19,927 bases of DNA, from positions 1-19,927 of the forward strand of contig JBLNBQ010000154.1 of NCBI GenBank assembly GCA_050260095.1, in the 5' to 3' direction. Shown piece by piece: positions 1-7,304 of this stretch. The DNA is from JBLNBQ01 sp050260095. Lineage in GTDB: Bacteria > Bacillota > UBA5301 > DYFA01. Both the position numbers and the translations under genes were made by a program. The notes under the pieces were generated by a model. That model ran no database searches, was not told the origin of the DNA, and saw only the letters and a program-made list of their open reading frames with translations. Each line of letters starts with the position of its first letter. The stretch's first letter is position 1.

Positions 1-260
1 AAGATGAGTTCGTGCAGAAGGCCGGCGAGCACAAGCTGCTCTACGAGAAGATCACGCCCGAGGGCTGGCCGATCGCCAAGCGGGTGGGCCGGCACAACAC
101 CACCTTCACGAAGGTGGCCGAGGTCTGGACCCAGATGACGCCCGACAAGCCTTTCGTCGTGGAAGGCGTGCCGCAGTACGCCGACTTGGTGGCTCGGGGT
201 CTCAGCCCGTTCCTGCGTGATCCAAAGACCGTCCCGGCCGGCAGAGTGGCGTACGAATAG
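1..260 (+). CDS. 3' end of an unrecognised protein (5' end outside window)
   Basis: The reading frame is open from the window edge (first whole codon at base 3) to the TAG at 258-260, giving the last 85 residues of a longer protein. GTG at 12 is in frame but has no ribosome binding site, and the frame stays open upstream of it, so I treat the gene as truncated by the window rather than starting there. The visible tail is soluble-looking, with no membrane segment, and contains the stretches YEKITPEGWPIAK and FVVEGVPQYADL. I do not recognise the family. A strong rho-independent terminator follows 26 bases after the stop, so this is the last gene of its transcript. Confidence 0.6.
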   Translation, partial: DEFVQKAGEHKLLYEKITPEGWPIAKRVGRHNTTFTKVAEVWTQMTPDKPFVVEGVPQYADLVARGLSPFLRDPKTVPAGRVAYE

Positions 261-286
261 GCGCCCCCGCTCCTCGAATGCACACC

Positions 287-321
287 CACAGCCGCCGGCC
301 ATCCCGGCGGCTGTGCCTTTT
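287..321 (+). terminator. Rho-independent terminator of the first gene
   Basis: A perfect 12-bp stem (CACAGCCGCCGG at 287-298, complement at 304-315) with a 5-base loop is followed by CCTTTT. It lies just after the stop of the preceding plus-strand gene. Confidence 0.85.
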
Positions 322-415
322 CGCGGACTCCGCTCAGGAATACCGACAAGCCGTCGCCGCATATGGATTCACCGCAAAAGCCCAGTTAGCCTGTCCCGGA
401 GAGGAGGGATGAAGG

Positions 416-691
416 GTGCCCTGGGACAACGTCGTCATCCACGGGGTCGCGTGGGGTCCTTTGGTCTCGGTCATCATCTCGTTCCTCAAGGCGTTGGGTT
501 TGGACCGGCGGTGGGTGCGGTGGATCACCTGGCTTCTCGGGTTCCTCGGACTGGCGCTGTGGCAGCTGTATCAGGGCAGGCCGTGGCCGGCCGCCATTGT
601 CTCAGGCTTGGTGGCGGTCGCGACGGCTCCGGGATTCTACGAAGCCTTCTCGAAACCGATCCAGCGGGCTGCGATCAAGCGGGCGTACTGA
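416..691 (+). CDS. Small holin-like membrane protein
   Basis: A 91-residue protein starting with GTG at 416, preceded by a good ribosome binding site (GAGGAGGG at 401-408, 7 bases upstream). It has three hydrophobic stretches at roughly residues 8-25, 35-50 and 58-73, with a basic loop (DRRWVRW) after the first and a charged tail (KPIQRAAIKRAY). Size, membrane topology and tail resemble phage-holin-like small proteins common in Firmicutes, but no diagnostic motif is visible, so the role is unproven. No lysin or phage gene lies next to it. It sits alone between a terminator upstream and a hairpin downstream, so it is probably monocistronic. It converges on buk. Confidence 0.65.
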   Translation: MPWDNVVIHGVAWGPLVSVIISFLKALGLDRRWVRWITWLLGFLGLALWQLYQGRPWPAAIVSGLVAVATAPGFYEAFSKPIQRAAIKRAY

Positions 692-754
692 GTTGGGCGT
701 AATTCCGAACCTGGCTAGAAGTCTGGGATTGGCGAAAGGCTCAAGACTGGCGAA

Positions 755-784
755 AGGGCGGGCGGCCTTAGGGTCGCCCGCCCT
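755..784. terminator. Hairpin between convergent genes, overlapping the buk stop
   Basis: A stem of 13 pairs (755-767 with 772-784, one G-T pair) has a 4-base loop. It lies between the holin-like gene (+) and buk (-), and the buk stop codon (768-770) is in the loop. The T tract is short on both strands, so termination may be inefficient or bidirectional. Confidence 0.6.
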
Positions 785-1898
785 CTTCCCCGTACCGTTT
801 CGGCTCTTCCTCCCCGCAGAGGACGCGCGCGGCCCCTTCCGCCAGCGCCAGCAGTTCGTCTTCGCCCGGGAAGACGAAGACGGGGGCGAGGCGCCCGACC
901 CGCTCCTCGATCCAGCCGGTGAGGAGGGACGAGTGGGCCAGGCCGCCGGTCAGGAGGATGGCGTCGAGCTGGCAGCCCAACACGGCGGCCATGCCGCCGA
1001 TCTCTTTGGCCGTCTGGTAGGCGAGCGCCTGGTAAACTTCGTGCGCTGCCGGATCGCCGGCCTCGATCCTTTCCTCCACCTCTTGGGCATCGTTGGTCCC
1101 GAGGTAGGCGTAGAGGCCGCCCTCGCGCTGGATGCGCCGGAGCAGCGCCTCCTTGGTGGGATACCGGCCGCTGAAGGCCAGATCGACCAGGGAGGAGGCG
1201 GGCAGGGCGCCTGCCCGCTCCGGGGTGAAGGGGCCGTCTTCGTACCCGTTGGTGGAGTCGACGATGCGCCCGTGCCGGTGCGCGGCCACGGAACACCCGC
1301 CGCCCAGGTGGACGATGACCAGATCCAGTTCGTCGTACCGGCGTCCGATGCTCCGGGCGAAGCGGCGGCCCACGGCCTTCATGTTGAGGGCGTGGCAGAG
1401 GCTGCGGCGCGGGAGTTCGGGGAGGCCTGAGTAGCGGGCGAGCGGCGCGAACTCGTCGGTGGCCACCGGGTCGACCACGAACGCGGGGACGGGGCGGCCG
1501 GCCTGCGCCGAGGCTTCCTCGGCGAGGTCGCGGGCGAGCAGGGCGCCGAGGTTGGCTGCGTGCTCCCCCTGGGCGCCGGGGACCAGATCACGGCAGAGGG
1601 CGTCGTCGACCAGGTACACTCCGCCGGCGACGGGCCGGAGCAGACCGCCCCGCCCCACCACCGCGCTGACCTCGGACAAGGACAGGCCCCGGGCGGGTAG
1701 GGCGCTGGCGATCAGGCCGGCCCGGTAACCGCGCTGGCTGGGGATGTCGGGGAAGCGACCGAGTTCCTCGCGGCTGTGACGGATCGTCTCCGCATGCAGC
1801 GGCGCCCCGTCGCGGAACACGCCGAACTTGGTCGAGGTGGACCCGGGATTGATGGCCAAGATGCGGTGGCCTGGCGCGCCCTGGGCCGGAGCGGTCAT
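768..1898 (-). CDS. buk: Butyrate kinase
   Basis: A 376-residue acetokinase-family (ASKHA fold) enzyme. It catalyses butyryl phosphate + ADP <-> butyrate + ATP in the cytoplasm and may also use branched-chain acyl phosphates. The N-terminal phosphate-binding motif NPGSTSTK is at residues 17-24, the HLGGGCSVAAH segment at about 197-207, followed by DSTNGYEDGPFTPERAG, and LLTGGLAHS lies near the C-terminus. Length matches the family (about 355-375). The ATG overlaps the ptb stop (ATGA, 1895-1898), with GGGAGGT upstream inside the ptb 3' end, so the two are translationally coupled. The first ten residues are a short extension. Ptb plus Buk forms the classical substrate-level phosphorylation module ending butyrate (or isobutyrate/isovalerate) fermentation, and it can run in reverse for acid activation. 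Confidence 0.95.
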   Translation of the reverse strand: MTAPAQGAPGHRILAINPGSTSTKFGVFRDGAPLHAETIRHSREELGRFPDIPSQRGYRAGLIASALPARGLSLSEVSAVVGRGGLLRPVAGGVYLVDDALCRDLVPGAQGEHAANLGALLARDLAEEASAQAGRPVPAFVVDPVATDEFAPLARYSGLPELPRRSLCHALNMKAVGRRFARSIGRRYDELDLVIVHLGGGCSVAAHRHGRIVDSTNGYEDGPFTPERAGALPASSLVDLAFSGRYPTKEALLRRIQREGGLYAYLGTNDAQEVEERIEAGDPAAHEVYQALAYQTAKEIGGMAAVLGCQLDAILLTGGLAHSSLLTGWIEERVGRLAPVFVFPGEDELLALAEGAARVLCGEEEPKRYGEEGGRP

Positions 1899-2815
1899 CG
1901 GCAGGTGAACCTCCCGTAGAGGACGGCCAACGCGATGGAGACGAGCTTACCTTCCGGGGTCTCCGAGCGGGAGGTCAGCACGATGGGGTAGGAACCGCCC
2001 GCGACGACCCCGGCCATCTTGGCGCCCCCAAAGTAGATGAGCGACTTCCCCAGCGGGTTGCCGACGTCGATGTCGTGGACCAGGAGAATGTCGGCATCGC
2101 CGGCCACGGGGCTCTGCACGCCCTTGTAGGCGGCCGACGCCGCGTCGACGGCGATGTCGAAGGAGACCGGGCCATCGAGGATCACGCCCGGGATGCGGCC
2201 GCTCTTGTGGAGTTCGACCAGTTCGAAGGCCTCGATGGTCGAGGGCATCTTGGGGTTGACGGTTTCGACGGCCGCCAGCACCGCCACCTTGGGCCGCTCG
2301 ACCCCCAGAGCCGCCGCGACCTGGCGGGCGTTGGCGATGAGTTCCACCTTCTCGTCGAGGGTGGGGGCGATGATCATCCCCGCGTCGGTGAGAAAGAGCA
2401 GCTTGCGGTGGCCCGGGATTTCGAAGACCGCCACGTGGCTGAGGAGCCGCCGCGCCCGGCCGTCCCGCTCTTTCTCGCAAGCCAGCGCCGCTTTGAGCAG
2501 CGCGGCGGTGCTCAGCGAGCCCTTCATCAGCAGTTGCGCCTGGCCGGCGAAGACCGCCTCGGCCGCGAGCCGGGCGGCTGTCTCGGGGAGGTCGGCTTCC
2601 ACGATCGCATGGGAGGAGAGGTCCAACCCAACCTCCCCGGCCAGTTCGGCGATGCGTTCCCGCCGGCCGGCCAGAAGGGCCCTGGCGAGGCCGTTCTCGC
2701 CGGCGAGTCTCACTGCCTCCAGCGTATGCACGTCTTCAGCCGCCGCGACGGCGATGGTGACCGGCCCGTGGCTGCGGGCGGCTTCGAGGATTCCGGAAAA
2801 CGACGTGATCGGCAT
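1895..2815 (-). CDS. ptb: Phosphate butyryltransferase
   Basis: Phosphate acyltransferase of the Pta/Ptb family: butyryl-CoA + phosphate <-> butyryl phosphate + CoA. The protein from ATG 2815 is 306 residues, the usual length for Ptb. Family segments include LMKGSLSTAALLKAAL, KLLFLTDAGMIIAPTLDEKV, AVETVNPKMPST, GPVSFDIAVDAASAAYKG and the C-terminal DVGNPLGKSLIYFGGAKMAGVV with SRSETPEGKLVSIALA. An in-frame GTG at 2830 would add five residues, but the only Shine-Dalgarno-like sequence (AAGGAAGTGA) overlaps that GTG, so I prefer ATG 2815 even though the spacing is long. This is the first gene of a two-gene operon with buk. I see no convincing sigma-70 promoter upstream. Confidence 0.95.
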   Translation of the reverse strand: MPITSFSGILEAARSHGPVTIAVAAAEDVHTLEAVRLAGENGLARALLAGRRERIAELAGEVGLDLSSHAIVEADLPETAARLAAEAVFAGQAQLLMKGSLSTAALLKAALACEKERDGRARRLLSHVAVFEIPGHRKLLFLTDAGMIIAPTLDEKVELIANARQVAAALGVERPKVAVLAAVETVNPKMPSTIEAFELVELHKSGRIPGVILDGPVSFDIAVDAASAAYKGVQSPVAGDADILLVHDIDVGNPLGKSLIYFGGAKMAGVVAGGSYPIVLTSRSETPEGKLVSIALAVLYGRFTCR

Positions 2816-2944
2816 GGGCGGGGCGCTCACTTCCTTCGGCGCAGCTTCCTAAACAGTATGTTGATTCCTGCTCCCCAAGCGCTTATCCTCCCCGGGGGTT
2901 TTTCCGGGCTGGTGGAGATAATCTGGGACAGGGGGGATTGCGCG

Positions 2945-3085
2945 GTGACGGAGGTCAGGCCCCGGCGCACACTCTGGGTCATCCTGGTGCTCCTCGCGGT
3001 CATCGTCTTCGGGGTGGTCCTCTGGGGAGCGGGCAACCGCTGGCATCGCCCCGACATCATCCGGTGGGGACGGGTGCGCCGCTAG
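2945..3085 (+). CDS. 46-residue single-span membrane protein
   Basis: A short frame (GTG 2945 to TAG 3083-3085) encodes a basic N-terminus (VTEVRPRRT), one hydrophobic helix of about 18 residues (LWVILVLLAVIVFGVVLW, residues 10-27) and a basic, tryptophan-rich tail (NRWHRPDIIRWGRVRR). The purine-rich GGGGGGA lies 6 bases upstream. It is divergent from ptb and followed 55 bases later by a 15-bp hairpin. The charge-hydrophobic-charge pattern in an otherwise gene-free gap makes it a plausible real small protein. No family is recognised, and it is too short for certainty. Confidence 0.5.
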   Translation: MTEVRPRRTLWVILVLLAVIVFGVVLWGAGNRWHRPDIIRWGRVRR

Positions 3086-3140
3086 CGCGAGCGATCGGTG
3101 CCGACCAGCGGCAGGAAAGGGCCAGACAAGGCGAGACGAT

Positions 3141-3174
3141 GAACGGCGCGAGGCTTTGGAGCCTCGCGCCGTTC
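3141..3174. terminator. Bidirectional terminator hairpin between convergent genes
   Basis: A perfect 15-bp stem (3141-3155 with 3160-3174) and a TTGG loop sit between the small membrane ORF (+) and the end of the ydhW-like gene (-). Only a weak T tract (TTC TTG) follows on the plus strand. Confidence 0.7.
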
Positions 3175-3221
3175 TTGCAGGTCCGGTGCGTTCCGGCTTC
3201 TTTCCGGCTATGGCCGGGGTC

Positions 3222-3800
3222 TCAGGGGCTGTCGAACTGCCCCACCGCGATCCACTCCGCCAGACCTTCGGCATGGTCTTTGCCCAGGCGCGTCTCGGAG
3301 TAGAGGAACTCGGCCCCGTTGGAGGCGTAGACCGTCTTGATGTCGGCGTACGCCGGATCCTTTCCCATCTGGGCCAGGGCCGCCCGGAGTTCTTCGAGCG
3401 TGAGCAGGTAGGGCGCCACCCCGAAGGTCTCGATGGGCGTCGGGCGGGGGTAAGTCTCCGAGTCGAAGCGCACGGTGTCGGCGATCAGGCGGGGAAGGTC
3501 GCCAGAGGCGGCCTTGGCCGCTATCCCGGCATACCGGTCGGTCATGTGCAGGTCCGAGTAGAAGTAGACGGCGTCTCCGTCTTCCAGACGGCGGATGTCT
3601 GGATAGGCCGAGAGGTCGGGTTCCTCTTCGCTCGGGGGCAGACCTTCGCCTTGGTCTTCACCATCTCCAAGACTCGCCAGGAGTTCTTGCCGCGGCACCA
3701 GGAGCCCGGCCCGCGACGCCTGACGGATCATCTCGACCGCTTCCTCGAGCTTCGTCGGGGCTTCGGCCTCGCTGGCGCGCTCCTCCGCCAACTCAGACAT
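3222..3800 (-). CDS. YdhW-like partner protein of the AOR-type operon
   Basis: A 192-residue soluble protein. ATG 3800 is chosen because of the good ribosome binding site (GAGGTGA about 6 bases upstream); the frame is open further back but that would run into the preceding gene. The N-terminal third is acidic and probably helical/disordered (SELAEERASEAEAPTKLEEAVEMI). The rest is an alpha/beta domain with AVYFYSDLHMTDRYAGIAA, FGVAPYLLTLEELRAAL and YASNGAEFLYSETRLGKDHA. There is no cysteine cluster, signal peptide or membrane segment. It lies 50 bases after ydhV in the same orientation. The order ferredoxin-AOR-this gene equals ydhY-ydhV-ydhW of Escherichia coli, where YdhW (about 215 residues) has no assigned function. 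Homology to YdhW is inferred from order and size, not from a recognised motif. Possible roles are assembly factor, chaperone or small subunit of the oxidoreductase. Confidence 0.7.
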   Translation of the reverse strand: MSELAEERASEAEAPTKLEEAVEMIRQASRAGLLVPRQELLASLGDGEDQGEGLPPSEEEPDLSAYPDIRRLEDGDAVYFYSDLHMTDRYAGIAAKAASGDLPRLIADTVRFDSETYPRPTPIETFGVAPYLLTLEELRAALAQMGKDPAYADIKTVYASNGAEFLYSETRLGKDHAEGLAEWIAVGQFDSP

Positions 3801-3850
3801 ACCGTTCACCTCGCTCTTCCCGGACGGTCCGCAGCCATCCGGCCTGTTCT

Positions 3851-5953
3851 CTATGGCAGAAGGTGCAGCGCCGCCAGCTTGTCGGCGACTTCCTTCATAC
3901 CCAACCGCTCGTAGGTGGCCCGGGTGGGCGCGCCCGTCGCTACGTCCCAACCGAGTTCCTTGTAGAAGAGGTCCTTGGCGAGCTCGATGTCGGCACGATC
4001 CATCTTGTCGTGGCCCGGGGTGAACGGCGCCTTGTCCTTCGGCTCGTCGAAGACCCACTCCGGCACGGTATCGTGCTCCTTGCGCATGTCCTTCGTGCCC
4101 ATGTCGCGGATGGTAAGGGCCCGGTGGAGGTTGAAGATGCGCTCGGCCACCTCGTCCAGTTCCTTCTCCGTCTTCTGGTCGCCGGTCACGATGGAGTAGA
4201 GTTTCGACTCCAGGCTCGTGTCACCTTCGTAGTTCCGCTCCTTGAGTGGCGAGAAGGCGAAGGGCCACATCCAGTTGCAGAGGGTGAGCGAGTCGTGCAG
4301 TTCCTTGCGGAAGAGCGACCAGGCGGCGAACTTCGCCTTGTAGGGATTCATGGGTGTCCAGTTCTTGAGGTCGTCGATGACGTCGGGAGAGCCGAAGATC
4401 TTCGCCATGACTGCCTTCTTCTGCTTGATCGGCAGGCCGTTGCGGAAGATGTTGCAGTGGCTGTGGCACTGCGAGTCGCGGTTGTACATCAGGTTGATCA
4501 GCACGCCGACCTGACCCGCGTCCTCGCTGGAGTGGTGCTTCGGGTGGCCCATCTTCCACCACACGACGTAGTGGTCGTCGAAGTAATCCTCGGGGAACTT
4601 CCACTTCTCGACGAGGTAGCCGATGGATTCGCCGAACATCTTGCCGAACTCGCCGGTGCGGTACGCGATGCGCCGGTAGAAGTCGATCAGGAACTCCGGG
4701 TCGCCCTTCTCATACTTATCCCAGGCGATGGAGTTGTACTCCTTTTCCGGGACGTTGGCCTTGATGATGCCTTTGTAATAAGCGTACTGGAAGGTGCGCT
4801 CCAGCAGGTTGTAGCTGTCCCACACGCCCAGGTCGTCGGCCATGTGGGTGCCGAGCGCGCCGGCCTCCAGCGCCGTCAGACCCTGCGCGCCGTCGGGGAA
4901 CGACTTGAAGACCGAGCGGCCCTTCATCAGGCCGACGCAGGTGTTGGCGGCGTACCGGGAGGTGCCATACTTCGTCTCCATCTGCGGCATGTCGAGGTGG
5001 GCCATGCACCGGATCGGGCAGGAGGCGCAACCGCCGGTCCGCACGAAGTACCGGTCGGCCACGTCGCCGAAGAAGTAGTTGGCCAGGTTGGTCCGGTAGC
5101 CCATCCGGTTCAGGTCGTGCGGGTCGCAGACGCCCGTCTCCACCGGCGGCATGGCGGCGCCCCAGAACTGACCGCGCTTCGCCGTCCAGCGGCTGCCGGA
5201 GTCGCTGAACTCGGCCCACGGCTGCGGGCTGCGGGGCACGACGTGGTTGTTGTTGGCGCCCATGAGGGCGAGGATGGAATTGATGAGCGCCTCGTACTGG
5301 GCCCTGTCGCCCTTCATCTTGACGGACCCGGTGCCGCGCACGGCGATCGCTTTCAGCTTCTTGGCGCCGAAGACCGCGCCGACGCCGCCGGCGGAGTGAC
5401 TGTAGGAGTTCATCACGACGGACTGCGGGACGAGGTTCTCGCCGGCCTGGCCGATGGCGGCCACGATCGTCTCCTGGCCCATCTCCTGGCAGATCTCGTC
5501 GGTGGTGCGGTAGACGCCGTTGCCCCAGATATGCGCGGCGTCCCGGATCTCCACCTGATCATCCTGAATGGCCAGGTAGACCGGCTTCGGGGAAACGCCT
5601 TCGATGATGATGTTGTCCCAGCCGGCGTACTTCAGCTCGGCGCCGAAGTGGCCGCCCATGTGACCGGTGATCACCAAGTCCTTCGGCCAGACCACCGGAG
5701 ATATGGTCGTGATGGAGGTGCGCCCGCCGCTCGGCGCGCCGGTGCCGGTCAGGGGTCCGACGCCGACGACGATCTTGTTGGCGGGATCGAGCGCCCGGGT
5801 TCCGGCCGGGACCTCGTCCCAGAGCACCTTGTAGCCGACGCCGGAGCCGCCGAGATAGTCCTTGTACTTGGCGATGGTGTCTTCGGTGGTTATCTTGCCG
5901 GTGGTCAGGTCGACCCGCAGGGTTTTGCCCGTCCACCCACCGTACTGAGCCAT
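3851..5953 (-). CDS. ydhV: Aldehyde ferredoxin oxidoreductase family enzyme, YdhV type
   Basis: A 700-residue catalytic subunit of the tungsten/molybdenum bis-pterin AOR family, the same length as E. coli YdhV and closely similar along the chain. Start ATG 5953 has a textbook AGGAGG site 8 bases upstream. The N-terminal AOR domain runs over about residues 5-210 (GWTGKTLRVDLTTGKI, GHMGGHFGAELKYAGWDNIIIEG, AIGQAGENLVP). The Fe-S cluster ligands are C309, C312 and C316 (CASCPIRC), with the fourth probably C559 in DSLTLC, matching the D-x-x-x-L-C position of AOR enzymes. There is no signal peptide. E. coli YdhV is reported to bind a bis-Mo-MPT cofactor; the physiological substrate is unknown. The usual AOR reaction is aldehyde to acid with ferredoxin, but the YdhV clade is distinct, so the substrate should be left open. 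Electrons probably pass to the adjacent four-cluster ferredoxin subunit. Confidence 0.93.
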   Translation of the reverse strand: MAQYGGWTGKTLRVDLTTGKITTEDTIAKYKDYLGGSGVGYKVLWDEVPAGTRALDPANKIVVGVGPLTGTGAPSGGRTSITTISPVVWPKDLVITGHMGGHFGAELKYAGWDNIIIEGVSPKPVYLAIQDDQVEIRDAAHIWGNGVYRTTDEICQEMGQETIVAAIGQAGENLVPQSVVMNSYSHSAGGVGAVFGAKKLKAIAVRGTGSVKMKGDRAQYEALINSILALMGANNNHVVPRSPQPWAEFSDSGSRWTAKRGQFWGAAMPPVETGVCDPHDLNRMGYRTNLANYFFGDVADRYFVRTGGCASCPIRCMAHLDMPQMETKYGTSRYAANTCVGLMKGRSVFKSFPDGAQGLTALEAGALGTHMADDLGVWDSYNLLERTFQYAYYKGIIKANVPEKEYNSIAWDKYEKGDPEFLIDFYRRIAYRTGEFGKMFGESIGYLVEKWKFPEDYFDDHYVVWWKMGHPKHHSSEDAGQVGVLINLMYNRDSQCHSHCNIFRNGLPIKQKKAVMAKIFGSPDVIDDLKNWTPMNPYKAKFAAWSLFRKELHDSLTLCNWMWPFAFSPLKERNYEGDTSLESKLYSIVTGDQKTEKELDEVAERIFNLHRALTIRDMGTKDMRKEHDTVPEWVFDEPKDKAPFTPGHDKMDRADIELAKDLFYKELGWDVATGAPTRATYERLGMKEVADKLAALHLLP

Positions 5954-5974
5954 GCGTTCTTCCTCCTTAAGAGC

Positions 5975-6697
5975 TTAGTGGCAGCTGTCGCAGCCGTTGG
6001 CCTTCGGGTTCATCGCCAGCGCGGCGTGACGGATGGGAGCGTCTTTGGTCAGGTCGCGCCACGGGATGTACTTGAGCGCGGAGAGGGGGCAGGCCTTGAC
6101 GCACTTCGGCGCGCCGTTGCAGAGGAAGCACTTGGTCGCCTTGTCGGTGTCCTCGTTGAAGGACATCATCTCCCACGGGCAGGCCTTCTGGCAGATCTTG
6201 CAGCCGACGCACTTGGTGGGGTCCACGATTCGGGCCCCGGTCTTCGGGTCGGCGACGATGGCGCTGTGCGGGCAGGCCGTCGCGCAGGGCACCGGGTGCG
6301 GGCACTGCTTGCAGGTGTCTTGAACGATGCGGAAGTTGCCCCACTCCCCGCCTTCCGCCTTGCCGGCCCGCTGGACGCCCTTGGGCCCGAAGTTGTAGTT
6401 GCGGGAAACCTTGATCCTGGCCATGGTGGGCTGGGCTTTTCCGTCGTTGAACTCCGTGCAGGCCAGCTCGCACCGCTTGCAGCCGGCGCAGAGGCTGGCG
6501 TCGGCCAAGATCACCCCGCTGGCGTTCTCGAGGATGACGAAGGGGGCGCTGCCCGCCTTCTTGGCCAGAAGTCCCAGGGCCGAGAACCCGACCGCCGTCC
6601 CGAGCGTGGCCTTGAGGAAGCCGCGCCGGGTCGTTTCGGCCGAGAGGCCCAGGTAGTGGACGATGCGCTCGAACAGTTCCTGGTCGTCTCTTGCCAC
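5975..6697 (-). CDS. ydhY: Tat-leader ferredoxin-like subunit with four 4Fe-4S clusters, YdhY type
   Basis: A 240-residue electron-transfer subunit. GTG 6697 is preferred over ATG 6724 because GGGAGGT lies 7 bases upstream of the GTG, while the ATG has no site. A twin-arginine motif (TRRGFLK, residues 23-29) precedes a hydrophobic stretch (TAVGFSALGLLA). Four cysteine sets follow: C70/73/76/80, C129/132/138/142, C163/166/169/173 and C190/193/199/203, the DmsB/NrfC arrangement. The segment CAGCKRCELACTEFNDG followed by RIKVSRNYNFG is characteristic of E. coli YdhY. The chain ends in GCDSCH, a CxxCH heme-c-type motif placed exactly at the C-terminus (C236, C239, H240). It is the first gene of the operon, 21 bases before ydhV. 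The leader may be cleaved, act as an anchor, or be a vestigial assembly signal. Confidence 0.9.
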   Translation of the reverse strand: MARDDQELFERIVHYLGLSAETTRRGFLKATLGTAVGFSALGLLAKKAGSAPFVILENASGVILADASLCAGCKRCELACTEFNDGKAQPTMARIKVSRNYNFGPKGVQRAGKAEGGEWGNFRIVQDTCKQCPHPVPCATACPHSAIVADPKTGARIVDPTKCVGCKICQKACPWEMMSFNEDTDKATKCFLCNGAPKCVKACPLSALKYIPWRDLTKDAPIRHAALAMNPKANGCDSCH

Positions 6698-6837
6698 TCT
6701 TACTACCTCCCGATTAGTGAGCATCTGGGCATCAACGTAGGGTTTTGGTGGATTTGCTCGGATACCTTCGGAGCTGGAACAAACGGGCGTGTCAGAGGCA
6801 TGAACAGTGCGCCGTGTGAGACGAAGAGTCTCCCGCG

Positions 6838-6867
6838 CTCACAGGAGAAACGGGGGCCGCATAGAAT
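6838..6867 (+). promoter_or_regulatory. Candidate promoter of the cadC-cadA operon
   Basis: A CTCACA (-35-like, 6838-6843) is followed after 18 bases by TAGAAT (-10-like, 6862-6867). A second -10-like TACAAT at 6867-6872 lacks a good -35. This is the AT-richest spot of the gap, directly before the operator palindrome and repressor gene. Position is inferred from consensus only. Confidence 0.4.
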
Positions 6868-6870
6868 ACA

Positions 6871-6888
6871 ATTAAACGATTGCTTAAT
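6871..6888 (+). promoter_or_regulatory. ArsR/CadC-type operator palindrome
   Basis: The 18-base sequence ATTAAACGATTGCTTAAT is a near-perfect inverted repeat (7 of 9 positions pair, with outer arms ATTAA/TTAAT). It lies just downstream of the candidate -10 and 23 bases before the repressor start codon. AT-rich imperfect palindromes overlapping the promoter are the usual sites of SmtB/ArsR/CadC repressors, so binding here would autoregulate cadC and cadA. Confidence 0.7.
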
Positions 6889-6911
6889 CTTGACGGGGGA
6901 GGCCGGAAGGC

Positions 6912-7277
6912 ATGGAAGAACGCAAGAACGGCGCGCCCGACCTGTGCGAGTGCGTCGTCCACCACGCGGAGCAGGTGGACCCGCTCAAGGAACGGCTCAT
7001 CGAAGTGGCCGGCCTGTCGGAACTCTTCGCGGCCCTGGCCGACGAGGTGCGGACCAAAATCCTGTACCTGCTCTCGTTCCAGGAACTCTGCACCTGCGAC
7101 CTCGCCGACGCTCTCGACCTCTCGCTGCCGGCCGTCTCCCACCACTTGCGGCTGCTCAAGGTGATGCGGTTGGTCAAGTACCGCCGGGAGGGGAAGATGG
7201 TCTATTACTCCCTGGCCGACGACCACATCCTCGACCTCATCAAGGTGGCCCAGGCGCACTACGAAGAGGAGCGTTAG
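6912..7277 (+). CDS. cadC: ArsR/SmtB-family metal-responsive repressor, CadC type
   Basis: A 121-residue winged-helix repressor that leaves DNA when it binds soft or divalent metal ions. Both metal sites of CadC can be read. The alpha3N thiolate site is ELCTCDL (C60, C62) plus an N-terminal pair C12/C14 (DLCECVVHH). The alpha5 site is D103-x-H105-x10-H116-x2-E119, the same spacing as the D/H/H/E site of Staphylococcus aureus CadC. The recognition helix is SLPAVSHHLRLLK (71-83) and the wing YRREGKMVYYSL. Start ATG 6912 has GGGGGAGG upstream. The gene is followed after 27 bases by the P-type ATPase it presumably controls, and its likely operator lies at 6871-6888. Cd/Pb/Zn specificity is inferred from ligand set and neighbour. 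Confidence 0.92.
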   Translation: MEERKNGAPDLCECVVHHAEQVDPLKERLIEVAGLSELFAALADEVRTKILYLLSFQELCTCDLADALDLSLPAVSHHLRLLKVMRLVKYRREGKMVYYSLADDHILDLIKVAQAHYEEER

Positions 7278-7304
7278 GCCGAGACGTGCGAAGGAGGGAA
7301 GGCC

